Part shown: positions 1-5,727 of the stretch, piece by piece
How the letters are laid out: every line of letters starts with the position of its first letter
Numbering within the stretch: the stretch's first letter is position 1
DNA from: an uncultured Lachnospiraceae bacterium
GTDB lineage: Bacteria > Bacillota > Clostridia > Lachnospirales > Lachnospiraceae
NCBI GenBank assembly: GCA_947177925.1
Contig: CAMWWJ010000125.1
Location: 1-9,173 of the forward strand
DNA length: 9,173 nt
Direction: 5' to 3'
The notes under the pieces: generated by a model
The model's database searches: none
The model's input: the letters and a program-made list of their open reading frames with translations, nothing else
What the model was told of the DNA's origin: nothing
Translations under genes and position numbers: made by a program

Positions 1-105
1 TTATGTATTATTGCTCTTCTATAGCACTAATTATATGAAACTTCTTTCTTTTTTTCTCTAAAAACTCTCTATTTTCTATTATGATATAATTAAAACTTTA
101 CAATT
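1..105. other. A/T-rich non-coding left edge
   Basis: This stretch lies downstream of the PIN-domain gene and is very A/T rich. I read both strands. The longest minus-strand open stretch here is about 33 codons, begins after a TAA and has no ATG, GTG or TTG start with a ribosome binding site. No convincing hairpin followed by a T-run is visible, so the terminator of the PIN operon is either non-canonical or outside the window. Confidence 0.6.
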
Positions 106-669
106 TCAGTAAATACTCCTCATAGGTATTATATGGAAGCCTGCGTCCATGCTGTACCATCTTTTCCAAAGCACGCTTGCTCTGTTTTCAGTAATAATGT
201 TATGCTCCTTTGCATAGTGAATAATATCCGGAACGGTCCACAGTTCTAAGTGGTAATCCTCAACTGCCCTTTTTACATCCCGCAGATTATTGCTTGCGAT
301 TGCAGCCTGAGGAGTATGAATTGCCAGGCTTAATGCTGCCGCTTCCCCATCTCCCAGTCCCTGCTGGTTCTTAAACTCCATGTATGTGTCAAATTCCTTT
401 GTGCCAAACATGATATCCTCTGTATTGATCGTTCCTTTTCTAATCTCAGCCTCTATAGGCTTTGCAAGTAGTTGTCTTGTTATACTAGTAGCTTTTAGCT
501 CATCCAGTACAACAAGCGGCACCACCATCTTGTACCTTTTGTGTTCAAATACATCTAAGACCGTCTTAAATGAATTGACGCACAAAAAGGAACTCAGCAC
601 ATCCGTGTCATTAAATATGACCCGTTTTTTCTGTTCCGGCTCCTTTCGCATGCCTTCGTGCTCAATCAT
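106..669 (-). CDS. PIN-domain nuclease-like protein, third gene of an Xre-ImmA-PIN operon
   Basis: The 187-residue protein has the layout of a PIN-domain ribonuclease, the fold of VapC-type toxins. A hydrophobic strand ends in NDTDVL (Asp21/Asp23), a second strand ends in VVLDELK (Glu57), the GLGDGEAAALSLA motif lies at residues 104-116 (Asp107, Glu109), and a final strand ends in IASNNLRDVK (124-133). Usual PIN domains have an acidic residue where this protein has Asn127-Asn128, so the fourth metal ligand is missing or supplied by Asp131. The protein is longer than a minimal VapC of about 130 residues, with an extra C-terminal segment. The ATG overlaps the end of the peptidase gene by 8 bp (ATGATTGA), and AAGGAG lies 9 bases upstream, so the two are probably translationally coupled. 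The likely role is RNA cleavage as the effector of the cassette. The fold is supported by motifs, the toxin role is inferred. Confidence 0.75.
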   Translation of the reverse strand: MIEHEGMRKEPEQKKRVIFNDTDVLSSFLCVNSFKTVLDVFEHKRYKMVVPLVVLDELKATSITRQLLAKPIEAEIRKGTINTEDIMFGTKEFDTYMEFKNQQGLGDGEAAALSLAIHTPQAAIASNNLRDVKRAVEDYHLELWTVPDIIHYAKEHNIITENRASVLWKRWYSMDAGFHIIPMRSIY

Positions 670-1417
670 TGTACATCACTCCTTTTTCCAATATTTTGAG
701 TCTATTGTCCATAAATGCCTCTCTGGCAAATTGAACGTATCTGCTCTCACTTATGGCTCCTGTGGGCTTTAACAGTTCCATAAGTTGTATATATTGACCA
801 TCAACCATGTATTGTCTAAAGCTTTCATTTGGCTGATATAATTCCGGCTCTGCCACACTGATTGTCTTCAGGGCTTTTTGAACATCTACACACTTTAACA
901 GTTCGTATTCATCCCGGGTAATACGCTTTTCCTGATATAATCTAACAATAACTGCCATAAAACTCATCCGGTAATATTGGCTCAACAGAAAGACCTGCTC
1001 CACATTCCACTTCTCAATGTGATGCTGCCCTATATACCACTCCATTCCATCATATGGCATTAAAAAATAGGAGGCGAATTTATCAGCTTCCATCTCGCTC
1101 TCGCTCTTTTTGTCATCATAACCGCTCTTGCAAATAGTACCAGTACAAATCCTCTCTACTTCAACATGGTACAACTCATGAGCTGCCGAGAACCTCTGCC
1201 TTCCAAGGGACATGGCAGTATTGACCGCAATGATTTTGGAATCAGCTTCTATTATAGACATACCACTTATATCCGCCGTAAATGCCATTCGTATCAACGT
1301 GTACTCTGGACAATTAAGAATTGCATTTGTAATAGCTATTGGCTGCCTATTATCATATCCAAGCATTCCTCTGACCTTAATTGCCTCAGCATTTAACTGA
1401 ATATCTGATTTCAACAC
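662..1417 (-). CDS. ImmA/IrrE-family zinc metallopeptidase
   Basis: The 251-residue protein carries the gluzincin motif HELYH at residues 80-84 within RFSAAHELYH. The downstream segment ESEMEADKFASYFLMP (106-121) supplies the third zinc ligand, probably Glu108. This is the ImmA/IrrE (COG2856) pattern. Family members cleave a partner Xre-type repressor and so switch on genes: ImmA cuts ImmR of ICEBs1, and IrrE cuts DdrO in Deinococcus. The partner here is most likely the Xre protein encoded immediately upstream, whose gene overlaps this one. The C-terminal 120 residues are a helical domain that could sense the inducing signal. The start is ambiguous: GTG at 1417 lies only 4 bases from GGAGG, while the adjacent in-frame TTG at 1414 lies at the better distance of 7. 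The family call is firm, the identity of the substrate is inferred. Confidence 0.88.
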   Translation of the reverse strand: MLKSDIQLNAEAIKVRGMLGYDNRQPIAITNAILNCPEYTLIRMAFTADISGMSIIEADSKIIAVNTAMSLGRQRFSAAHELYHVEVERICTGTICKSGYDDKKSESEMEADKFASYFLMPYDGMEWYIGQHHIEKWNVEQVFLLSQYYRMSFMAVIVRLYQEKRITRDEYELLKCVDVQKALKTISVAEPELYQPNESFRQYMVDGQYIQLMELLKPTGAISESRYVQFAREAFMDNRLKILEKGVMYND

Positions 1418-1770
1418 CTCACCTCCATTTCTGCCAGTTTCTTTAACGTGCGGAGATTTAACGCAATCTTTTGTACTTTGGCAATCGCATCCAAATCCTC
1501 ATTCTTCAAGTCCTTTGCCCGGTATGCGATTGCAATAGGTTCAAACTTACTCTCACCTAAAAGCACATTCATATCGCATCCAAAAAGCCTGCATGCCCTC
1601 TCTAAAGGCGCAGCTCCGATGCTTCGCTCACCCCTTTCAAATTTGGCGATAAGGCTGCGGTCAATTCCTATATACTCTGCAACCTGACATTGTGTAAGAT
1701 TTAATTGAACTCTTATTTCCTTAAAACGTATTCCTGTATTCCTCATCCTTTCCTTATCTTTTATTTCCAT
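1411..1770 (-). CDS. Xre-family HTH repressor, first gene of the ImmA-PIN operon
   Basis: The 119-residue protein has a Cro/C1-type helix-turn-helix at about residues 14-75 (FKEIRVQLNLTQ, then VAEYIGIDRSLIAKFERGERS, then LERACRLFGCDMNVLLG). It is followed by a roughly 45-residue charged helical tail that may mediate dimerisation or be the site cut by the peptidase. The ATG has AGGAGGG 9 bases upstream. The gene is first in its transcript and overlaps the ImmA/IrrE gene by 7 bp. The promoter contains TTTGTCACAAA palindromes in and above the core elements, so autorepression is likely. By analogy with ImmR/ImmA and DdrO/IrrE, cleavage of this protein would derepress the operon, including the PIN nuclease. 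The family is certain, the regulatory circuit is inferred from layout. Confidence 0.88.
   Translation of the reverse strand: MEIKDKERMRNTGIRFKEIRVQLNLTQCQVAEYIGIDRSLIAKFERGERSIGAAPLERACRLFGCDMNVLLGESKFEPIAIAYRAKDLKNEDLDAIAKVQKIALNLRTLKKLAEMEVRC
1422..1426 (-). promoter_or_regulatory. Ribosome binding site deciding the start of the ImmA/IrrE gene
   Basis: GGAGG lies inside the end of the Xre gene. It is 4 bases from the GTG at 1417 and 7 bases from the in-frame TTG at 1414. The latter spacing is nearer the optimum. A TTG start would give a TTGA overlap with the Xre stop codon. Confidence 0.55.
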
Positions 1771-1814
1771 CAGACATCACCCTCCTAATGATTCTTGATA
1801 CATAATATATATTT

Positions 1815-1843
1815 AGTATATGCAATTTTGTCACAAAAAGCAA
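1815..1843 (-). promoter_or_regulatory. Promoter of the Xre-ImmA-PIN operon
   Basis: On the minus strand a -35 element TTGCTT (1843-1838) is followed by a 17-bp spacer and a -10 element TATACT (1820-1815). This is a good sigma-A-type match directly upstream of the Xre gene, giving a leader of roughly 38 bases before the ATG at 1770. The spacer contains the palindrome TTTGTCACAAA. Confidence 0.65.
1827..1837. promoter_or_regulatory. Probable Xre operator, copy 1 (TTTGTCACAAA)
   Basis: TTTGT-C-ACAAA is a perfect 5-bp inverted repeat around one central base. It lies wholly inside the -35/-10 spacer, so a bound dimer would block RNA polymerase. A second copy of the core lies 35 bp upstream. Assignment to the Xre protein is inferred from position. 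Confidence 0.5.
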
Positions 1844-1860
1844 CTCTGGCATTTCAAAAA

Positions 1861-1870
1861 ATGTGACAAA
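1861..1870. promoter_or_regulatory. Probable Xre operator, copy 2 (ATGTGACAAA)
   Basis: This copy shares TGTGACAAA, the reverse complement of TTTGTCACA in copy 1, with one mismatch in the outer arm. It lies upstream of the -35 element. The two copies are about 35 bp apart centre to centre, close to three or three and a half helical turns, which would fit cooperative binding. Confidence 0.4.
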
Positions 1871-1881
1871 TTTGTTTTATA

Positions 1882-1897
1882 GAATAGATAGTTTTCC
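1882..1897 (+). repeat. 16-bp direct repeat, left copy (GAATAGATAGTTTTCC)
   Basis: This sequence is identical to 2995-3010. The pair brackets the cyclase-like gene and its promoter with a period of 1,113 bp. Beyond the core the similarity is weak but perhaps not absent: both copies are followed by a T-rich run, an AAATG and, 9-11 bases later, AATCG. Confidence 0.7.
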
Positions 1898-1973
1898 CGG
1901 CACTTTTTTAGTAAATGAGCAAGCGTTAAATCGAACCATTCTATGTTACCTTAAAAAATTATCATCTTGCAAA

Positions 1974-2876
1974 TCAAATGTACTTATTATCCTCATACCG
2001 AATCTTAAGGTCATTATATCCCTTTCGGAATACTGTCTGCTCATCCCATTCAATGGACTGGGGAACCGGGTAGTAGGCTTTCTCATCACCGACCACGGCA
2101 TTATAATATTCCTTCATCCATTCGTACTTTTCAAAAATATGCCGATTCCCATTTAGCGGCTTGTCCGATTTTCTGTCAAATACCTCTATCAGCTTTTGAT
2201 ACCATTTTAATTTTGGAGAAGCATACCTATTGAGTCCCTCTACAATGACGGTACGAAGATTCTTTAACCACACAAAATATTCGTTGCCTTCGTCATTCAG
2301 TTCTGAATCCTGCCTTAGCATATCGATAAAATACTTTCCATCCATATCCCGTTTCAGAAGATTCCTAATATCCTGAATATCATAATGATCGGCCTTTCCA
2401 AGCTCCACTTGTTCCTTCATAAATTGATCAATAGTTTCTACATCCGCTATGATTCTCGGATAATGTGCCGCTTTCGATTCAAGCAGATATGCCTCATTCA
2501 TAGCAGGTCCATATACGATACTTCCGTCATGATACAGCTCCCCAATGGTAATCCCTCCACGAAGCAGAATGTCGCAGGATGCCAATGCCAACTGTAAATG
2601 AACTAAATCTACGAGCATAAAAAATAGTCCGTCTATGTCATCTGCTGAATAAGAGATTACTGCACTGTCAGAAAACGTTGTAATTTCTACACCATGGCTT
2701 TTCATTTCAAGTATAGAGGATAAATTCTCATTGTCCAGTTTGAGTTGCAATATTCGTTTTAGGGCAGTATGAAGTTTCTCTGCAATCTCCTCCGAAGCAA
2801 GGCTGTCATCCACCTTCGTTTTAAAGCCCAAGATATCTACGAAAGCTATAATGCGTCTTTGATAATATTTGTTCAT
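1974..2876 (-). CDS. Class III nucleotide cyclase-like protein (PycC-like fold pattern)
   Basis: I read the 300-residue protein as a class III adenylyl/guanylyl cyclase-type domain. Residues 10-18 IAFVDILGF supply the first metal Asp14. Residues 67-76 TFSDSAVISY supply the second, Asp70. LLRGGITIGEL (104-114) and YGPAMNEAYLLE (122-133) match the usual RxGxxxG and VNxAxRLE elements. The usual transition-state Arg of VNxAARLE is replaced by Leu131, and the position of the purine-selecting Lys is Thr66. Either the substrate is unusual, the catalysis differs, or the protein is a sensor without activity. Related domains make cCMP or cUMP in Pycsar anti-phage systems, but no TM, TIR or cyclic-nucleotide-binding effector is adjacent. 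The C-terminal 150 residues are unassigned. The ATG has only AAGG immediately upstream and GGAGAGG 14 bases away, so initiation may be weak. The fold is moderately supported, function is open. Confidence 0.6.
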   Translation of the reverse strand: MNKYYQRRIIAFVDILGFKTKVDDSLASEEIAEKLHTALKRILQLKLDNENLSSILEMKSHGVEITTFSDSAVISYSADDIDGLFFMLVDLVHLQLALASCDILLRGGITIGELYHDGSIVYGPAMNEAYLLESKAAHYPRIIADVETIDQFMKEQVELGKADHYDIQDIRNLLKRDMDGKYFIDMLRQDSELNDEGNEYFVWLKNLRTVIVEGLNRYASPKLKWYQKLIEVFDRKSDKPLNGNRHIFEKYEWMKEYYNAVVGDEKAYYPVPQSIEWDEQTVFRKGYNDLKIRYEDNKYI

Positions 2877-2918
2877 CCTTATGAAATATTCCTCTCCATT
2901 GTAAAGAATTTATTATTC

Positions 2919-2948
2919 ATTGTATCATATCATTGGTTTAGACTTCAA
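2919..2948 (-). promoter_or_regulatory. Candidate promoter of the cyclase-like gene
   Basis: On the minus strand TTGAAG (2948-2943) is followed by an 18-bp spacer and TACAAT (2924-2919). The match is reasonable but the surroundings are A/T rich, so chance matches are easy. It would make the gene an independent transcription unit lying inside the direct repeats. Confidence 0.4.
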
Positions 2949-2994
2949 TTACAAAACAAATATATCCTTGACGGCATTGAATATACTTTTACTT

Positions 2995-3010
2995 GAATAG
3001 ATAGTTTTCC
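2995..3010 (+). repeat. 16-bp direct repeat, right copy (GAATAGATAGTTTTCC)
   Basis: This is an exact copy of 1882-1897, lying upstream of the cyclase-like gene's promoter, in the same orientation. Neither copy is inside a gene. No third copy was seen by eye in the rest of the window. Confidence 0.7.
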
Positions 3011-3064
3011 TATACCCTTTTCCAAATGTTAATTGTGAATCGTTTACGAAATGTATTCCGACTG

Positions 3065-3083
3065 ATGCGGCCACAGGCCGCAT
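3065..3083. repeat. GC-rich hairpin between the cyclase-like and Rpn-like genes
   Basis: ATGCGGCC-ACA-GGCCGCAT forms a perfect 8-bp stem with a 3-base loop, extendable by a G-T and a T-A pair. It lies about 58 bases beyond the stop codon of the Rpn-like gene. Neither side is followed by a proper T-run, so it could pause or protect the 3' end of that transcript, but it is not a textbook intrinsic terminator. Confidence 0.5.
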
Positions 3084-3140
3084 TAATAGAATGTTTTGAC
3101 GCTGTATTTAGATTTTTATATAAGTTTCTTATGCAAATTC

Positions 3141-3389
3141 TTACATTTCCTTCTCGAACTGCTCCATAGAGCCTGCTCTGGCTGCAAGCTTATGCCATCT
3201 TTTCAACACTTCCAAATCACATTGTGCCAAAACGACTTCCCTGACATGCTTTGGAATGTGACCATATTCCTCTAAATGCTCAAAGACAGCCTCTTGCTTT
3301 GCCTCTCGCCTTGCTTCTTGCTTTGCTTCTTGCTTTGCTTTTTCTGTGCTCACAACCACCCGGTCGTTTACCCATTCCTCAACGGTCAT
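3141..3389 (-). CDS. Possible internally initiated C-terminal protein of the Rpn-like gene (RpnS-like)
   Basis: Codon 210 of the Rpn-like gene is an ATG at 3389-3387, preceded by GGAGG at 3402-3398 with 8 bases between. This is as good a ribosome binding site as most true starts in the window. Initiation here would give an in-frame 82-residue protein starting MTVEEW, lacking the nuclease domain and containing the repeat tract and C-terminal domain. E. coli rpn genes are reported to make such an internal small protein, which inhibits the full-length toxin. Whether this copy does so is inferred only from position and the binding site. The codons CTG GAG GCG AGG could also produce GGAGG by chance. 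Confidence 0.4.
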   Translation of the reverse strand: MTVEEWVNDRVVVSTEKAKQEAKQEARREAKQEAVFEHLEEYGHIPKHVREVVLAQCDLEVLKRWHKLAARAGSMEQFEKEM

Positions 3390-4016
3390 ATACCTCGCCT
3401 CCAGTCTTCGCCATGTTTTCAGCTCAGTCACTTTTTCATGCAGCTTTATGATAGATTCCTCGGTAAGTTCCGACACATATTCATCGGTGCTCTGCTCCAT
3501 ATACTTCAGGAAATGCACCAGCTCTTTTGGGACATCTCCATCATTTCCGCCTCTGGTATTTAGGAATATCTTTCTGGTACCATCCCCAAGTCCCATGTCA
3601 CATTCCATACACCTTTCTTCAAAGGTATAGCGATACAGTCCTTTTCCAAACGGGTCGAATGTACAGATAAAGATTACATAGCCGGGCTTTAAGTCATTGA
3701 AGTCGTCTCCCGGCTTCAGGGAGGCAACATCCATTTCCGCCTGATGGTAACGGCTCCTCTTGGCCAGATTCTTCCTGTCGTCATTCTGTGCTTCTACGTT
3801 ATAGCTTACCTGCATTTCATCGCTGGCATAAATATCAAGTCTGATGCTCCTGAAATCCGAACTTACCAGAATGCTTTGTTCTGCATGTACATTTACTTTA
3901 GGCAGCTTGGTGCCTAGAATAATCTCAAGCACAAGCTGGCAGGTTTCCGGGTCCTCTAAGGTGGCTGCAAATAAAAATGCGTTGCTTAGGTTTAATTGCT
4001 GAAATGTTTTCTTCAT
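3141..4016 (-). CDS. Rpn-like PD-(D/E)XK nuclease ('transposase family')
   Basis: The 291-residue protein belongs to the PD-(D/E)XK nuclease family (PDDEXK_2 type) related to the Rpn recombination-promoting nucleases. The core is RLDIYASDE (Asp61) followed by YNVEAQ (Glu75, Gln77), with the diagnostic RSRYHQAEMD at residues 87-96. The N-terminus NAFLFAATLEDPETCQLVLEIILG is typical of the family. Residues about 233-250 form a Lys/Glu/Ala repeat encoded by four 12-bp units, followed by a short C-terminal helical domain. AGGAGG lies 5 bases upstream of the ATG and the gene has its own promoter. The family acts as DNA endonucleases, and E. coli Rpn proteins have been linked to phage defence. An internal start at 3389 could give a C-terminal protein. 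Despite frequent annotation as a transposase, no terminal inverted repeats surround it. Confidence 0.85.
   Translation of the reverse strand: MKKTFQQLNLSNAFLFAATLEDPETCQLVLEIILGTKLPKVNVHAEQSILVSSDFRSIRLDIYASDEMQVSYNVEAQNDDRKNLAKRSRYHQAEMDVASLKPGDDFNDLKPGYVIFICTFDPFGKGLYRYTFEERCMECDMGLGDGTRKIFLNTRGGNDGDVPKELVHFLKYMEQSTDEYVSELTEESIIKLHEKVTELKTWRRLEARYMTVEEWVNDRVVVSTEKAKQEAKQEARREAKQEAVFEHLEEYGHIPKHVREVVLAQCDLEVLKRWHKLAARAGSMEQFEKEM
3289..3336 (-). repeat. Four 12-bp tandem repeats inside the Rpn-like gene
   Basis: On the plus strand the units are GCCTCTTGCTTT, GCCTCTCGCCTT and twice GCTTCTTGCTTT, followed by a decayed fifth unit. They encode the residues KQEAKQEARREAKQEA. Because the unit is a multiple of three, gain or loss of a copy would change the length without breaking the frame. 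The encoded segment is a charged helix, probably a linker or coiled coil between the nuclease and the C-terminal domain. Confidence 0.8.
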
Positions 4017-4062
4017 AGGTTCCTCCTGTGTATGGTACAGGAAAAACTTATCTATAGATTAT

Positions 4063-4091
4063 ATAATAGACGATTTTGGGATTATTTTCAA
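4063..4091 (-). promoter_or_regulatory. Promoter of the Rpn-like gene
   Basis: On the minus strand TTGAAA (4091-4086), a 17-bp spacer and TATTAT (4068-4063) form a good sigma-A-type promoter about 46 bases from the ATG. Two direct GTGCAA hexamers on the plus strand (4092-4097 and 4102-4107), 10 bp apart, abut the -35 element and may be a regulator site. Confidence 0.5.
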
Positions 4092-4221
4092 GTGCAACTT
4101 CGTGCAAATTATAAATGTGAAAATAATAAATAAAAATCAAGCCCCATCGTTATCTTTATAGTCGATCTATCAAACAGAAATCCCACTTTAAGCAACCGAA
4201 CAACAAACATGCCATTCCCAC

Positions 4222-5727
4222 TCACTCATTTTCATACAATTTTTCCACTTTGTATACTACCACATTATTTAGTCCTATGTAATCCACCGCTTTTTGCCTG
4301 CCTGAAAATTGTTTACAGGAGAAACCTTTTTGCTTTAAAATATTCATTTGCGTTTCATTTATTTCATACATAAGGAATAACCACGTTCCCTCTACCATAT
4401 CTATTTTATTCAAATCATTTAAACTAATGAAATGATGCTCTGTTTTCGGAAAATAGTAATCTAATATTGTCCATTCTAAGTGAATTACATCCGTTAATAT
4501 TACATCATCCTTGTCCATTTCTGCTCCCACCACTTCAATCACCTCTTTTGTATGTTGATCAAAAGCTTTTTCCGACAGGTATACGGTACGATACTGAGGA
4601 ACACAAATACTCAAAATACCAATTAAAGTAATGGCTGTCCAAATTCTTTTCCAATGAAACCTGGATAGGCAAATGCCAAATATCAACCATGCCAATGGTG
4701 CTACCGGAAATAAATAACGTGTTATAAATAAAGGGCGAAAAATCCATGAAACCACTTCCCCAATAAATAATGTACCAACAATACTCGATATCCCTGCAAT
4801 AATCCATAACAATTCAATTCTTATATGAGCTGTAAACAAATCGATTTCCGCTTTTTCCTTCTCTTTCGCTGCAAAATCCCGATTTATTTTCCCTGTTACG
4901 TAATTTGTCAAATGAATCAATAAAATAATTGCAAAACACCAAAAAATCACATTATCCTTTTTATTAGGAAAAAGATAATAAAAACCTGCTTTTACAGTAG
5001 GTATTTCTCCAAGCCAAAAACTATTCGACGTTCTCTGAAATGTTTTAAAAAAAATAAGAAACCATGGAAGATATCCTGCACCGGTAACAATGCACGCAAG
5101 ACAGGCCCTCCATATGAAGTTTCCCTTTTTCCAGGACGATAGAACAAGCAGAAATAAATAAAAAAAGCCTACCGATACCAGAGCATAATAATGCGTATAC
5201 GCTGCTCCTAATGAGAAAAGTACAAATAATATCCAATCCCTTATTTGATTCTCTTTCAGAATTCTAAAAACCTGCCAGAAACTTAACAACACAAATAATG
5301 CTGCTAAGGAATACATTCTAGCTTCTACATTGTAATTAATAGAATGCCTTAACAAAGATGCAAACGTTATAAACAGAATGACCGCTTCTTTTCCAATCTC
5401 TTTCATAAGAACCGTAATTGAAAATATAAGCAGGATTCCATAGGGAATAATCGATACTAAATGATAAAGAATCCCATTATTGCCGCCAATACGATAAAAA
5501 ATCTGAAGAATCAGATAGTATAGCGGTGGATGCACGTCCGAAGCAGTAGCATGCAACATATCACCCACACTCATCTGAGCCAGTCTAATACTAAAACATT
5601 CATCTCCCCAAAAGTTATTGTCAAAAATTCTTATAAAATTCAGTGTAAACATCAGCGCTGTATACAGACAAATTACTATTGTACTGATTTGACTTATTTG
5701 CAAAGAATTATCCTTCTTATTCTTCAT
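4222..5727 (-). CDS. GT-C membrane glycosyltransferase (ArnT/PMT, GT39-like)
   Basis: The 501-residue protein is an integral membrane glycosyltransferase with roughly ten hydrophobic segments. After the first (about residues 11-32) comes the luminal loop FWGDECFS with the acidic pair Asp42-Glu43, followed by SDVHPPLYY (63-71). This is the pattern of GT-C enzymes that take a sugar from a polyprenyl-phosphate carrier on the outer face of the membrane. The C-terminal ~100 residues are soluble and would lie outside. The gene overlaps the upstream polyprenyl-phosphate glycosyltransferase by an ATGA, so the two are coupled: the partner makes the lipid-linked sugar and this enzyme transfers it to a cell-surface glycan or protein. 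The start has only a poor GA-rich binding site, which fits dependence on coupling. Sugar and acceptor cannot be told from the sequence. Confidence 0.85.
   Translation of the reverse strand: MKNKKDNSLQISQISTIVICLYTALMFTLNFIRIFDNNFWGDECFSIRLAQMSVGDMLHATASDVHPPLYYLILQIFYRIGGNNGILYHLVSIIPYGILLIFSITVLMKEIGKEAVILFITFASLLRHSINYNVEARMYSLAALFVLLSFWQVFRILKENQIRDWILFVLFSLGAAYTHYYALVSVGFFYLFLLVLSSWKKGNFIWRACLACIVTGAGYLPWFLIFFKTFQRTSNSFWLGEIPTVKAGFYYLFPNKKDNVIFWCFAIILLIHLTNYVTGKINRDFAAKEKEKAEIDLFTAHIRIELLWIIAGISSIVGTLFIGEVVSWIFRPLFITRYLFPVAPLAWLIFGICLSRFHWKRIWTAITLIGILSICVPQYRTVYLSEKAFDQHTKEVIEVVGAEMDKDDVILTDVIHLEWTILDYYFPKTEHHFISLNDLNKIDMVEGTWLFLMYEINETQMNILKQKGFSCKQFSGRQKAVDYIGLNNVVVYKVEKLYENE

Noticed and set aside
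1..105. End of a minus-strand gene at the left edge
   Set aside because: The minus-strand frames here are short, closed by stops and lack a start with a binding site. The stretch looks non-coding.
1863..2156. Plus-strand frame reaching from the operator region into the cyclase-like gene
   Set aside because: It is mostly antisense to the cyclase-like gene and has no ribosome binding site. Its first codons are the operator copy 2.
1974..2876. A complete Pycsar system
   Set aside because: Only a cyclase-like protein is present. No adjacent protein has a cyclic-nucleotide-binding, TIR or Pycsar-type membrane effector domain, so the name is not justified.
3289..3336. A CRISPR array
   Set aside because: The repeats are 12 bp, directly adjacent without spacers, and in frame within a gene.
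3251..3563. Plus-strand leucine-rich reading frames opposite the Rpn-like gene
   Set aside because: The apparent hydrophobic repeats are just the antisense of the Lys/Glu/Ala repeat codons. They have no ribosome binding site.
3141..4016. An insertion sequence, suggested by the 'transposase family' naming of PD-(D/E)XK proteins
   Set aside because: No terminal inverted repeats or target-site duplications flank the gene, and it has its own ordinary promoter. The family members are nucleases, not DDE transposases.
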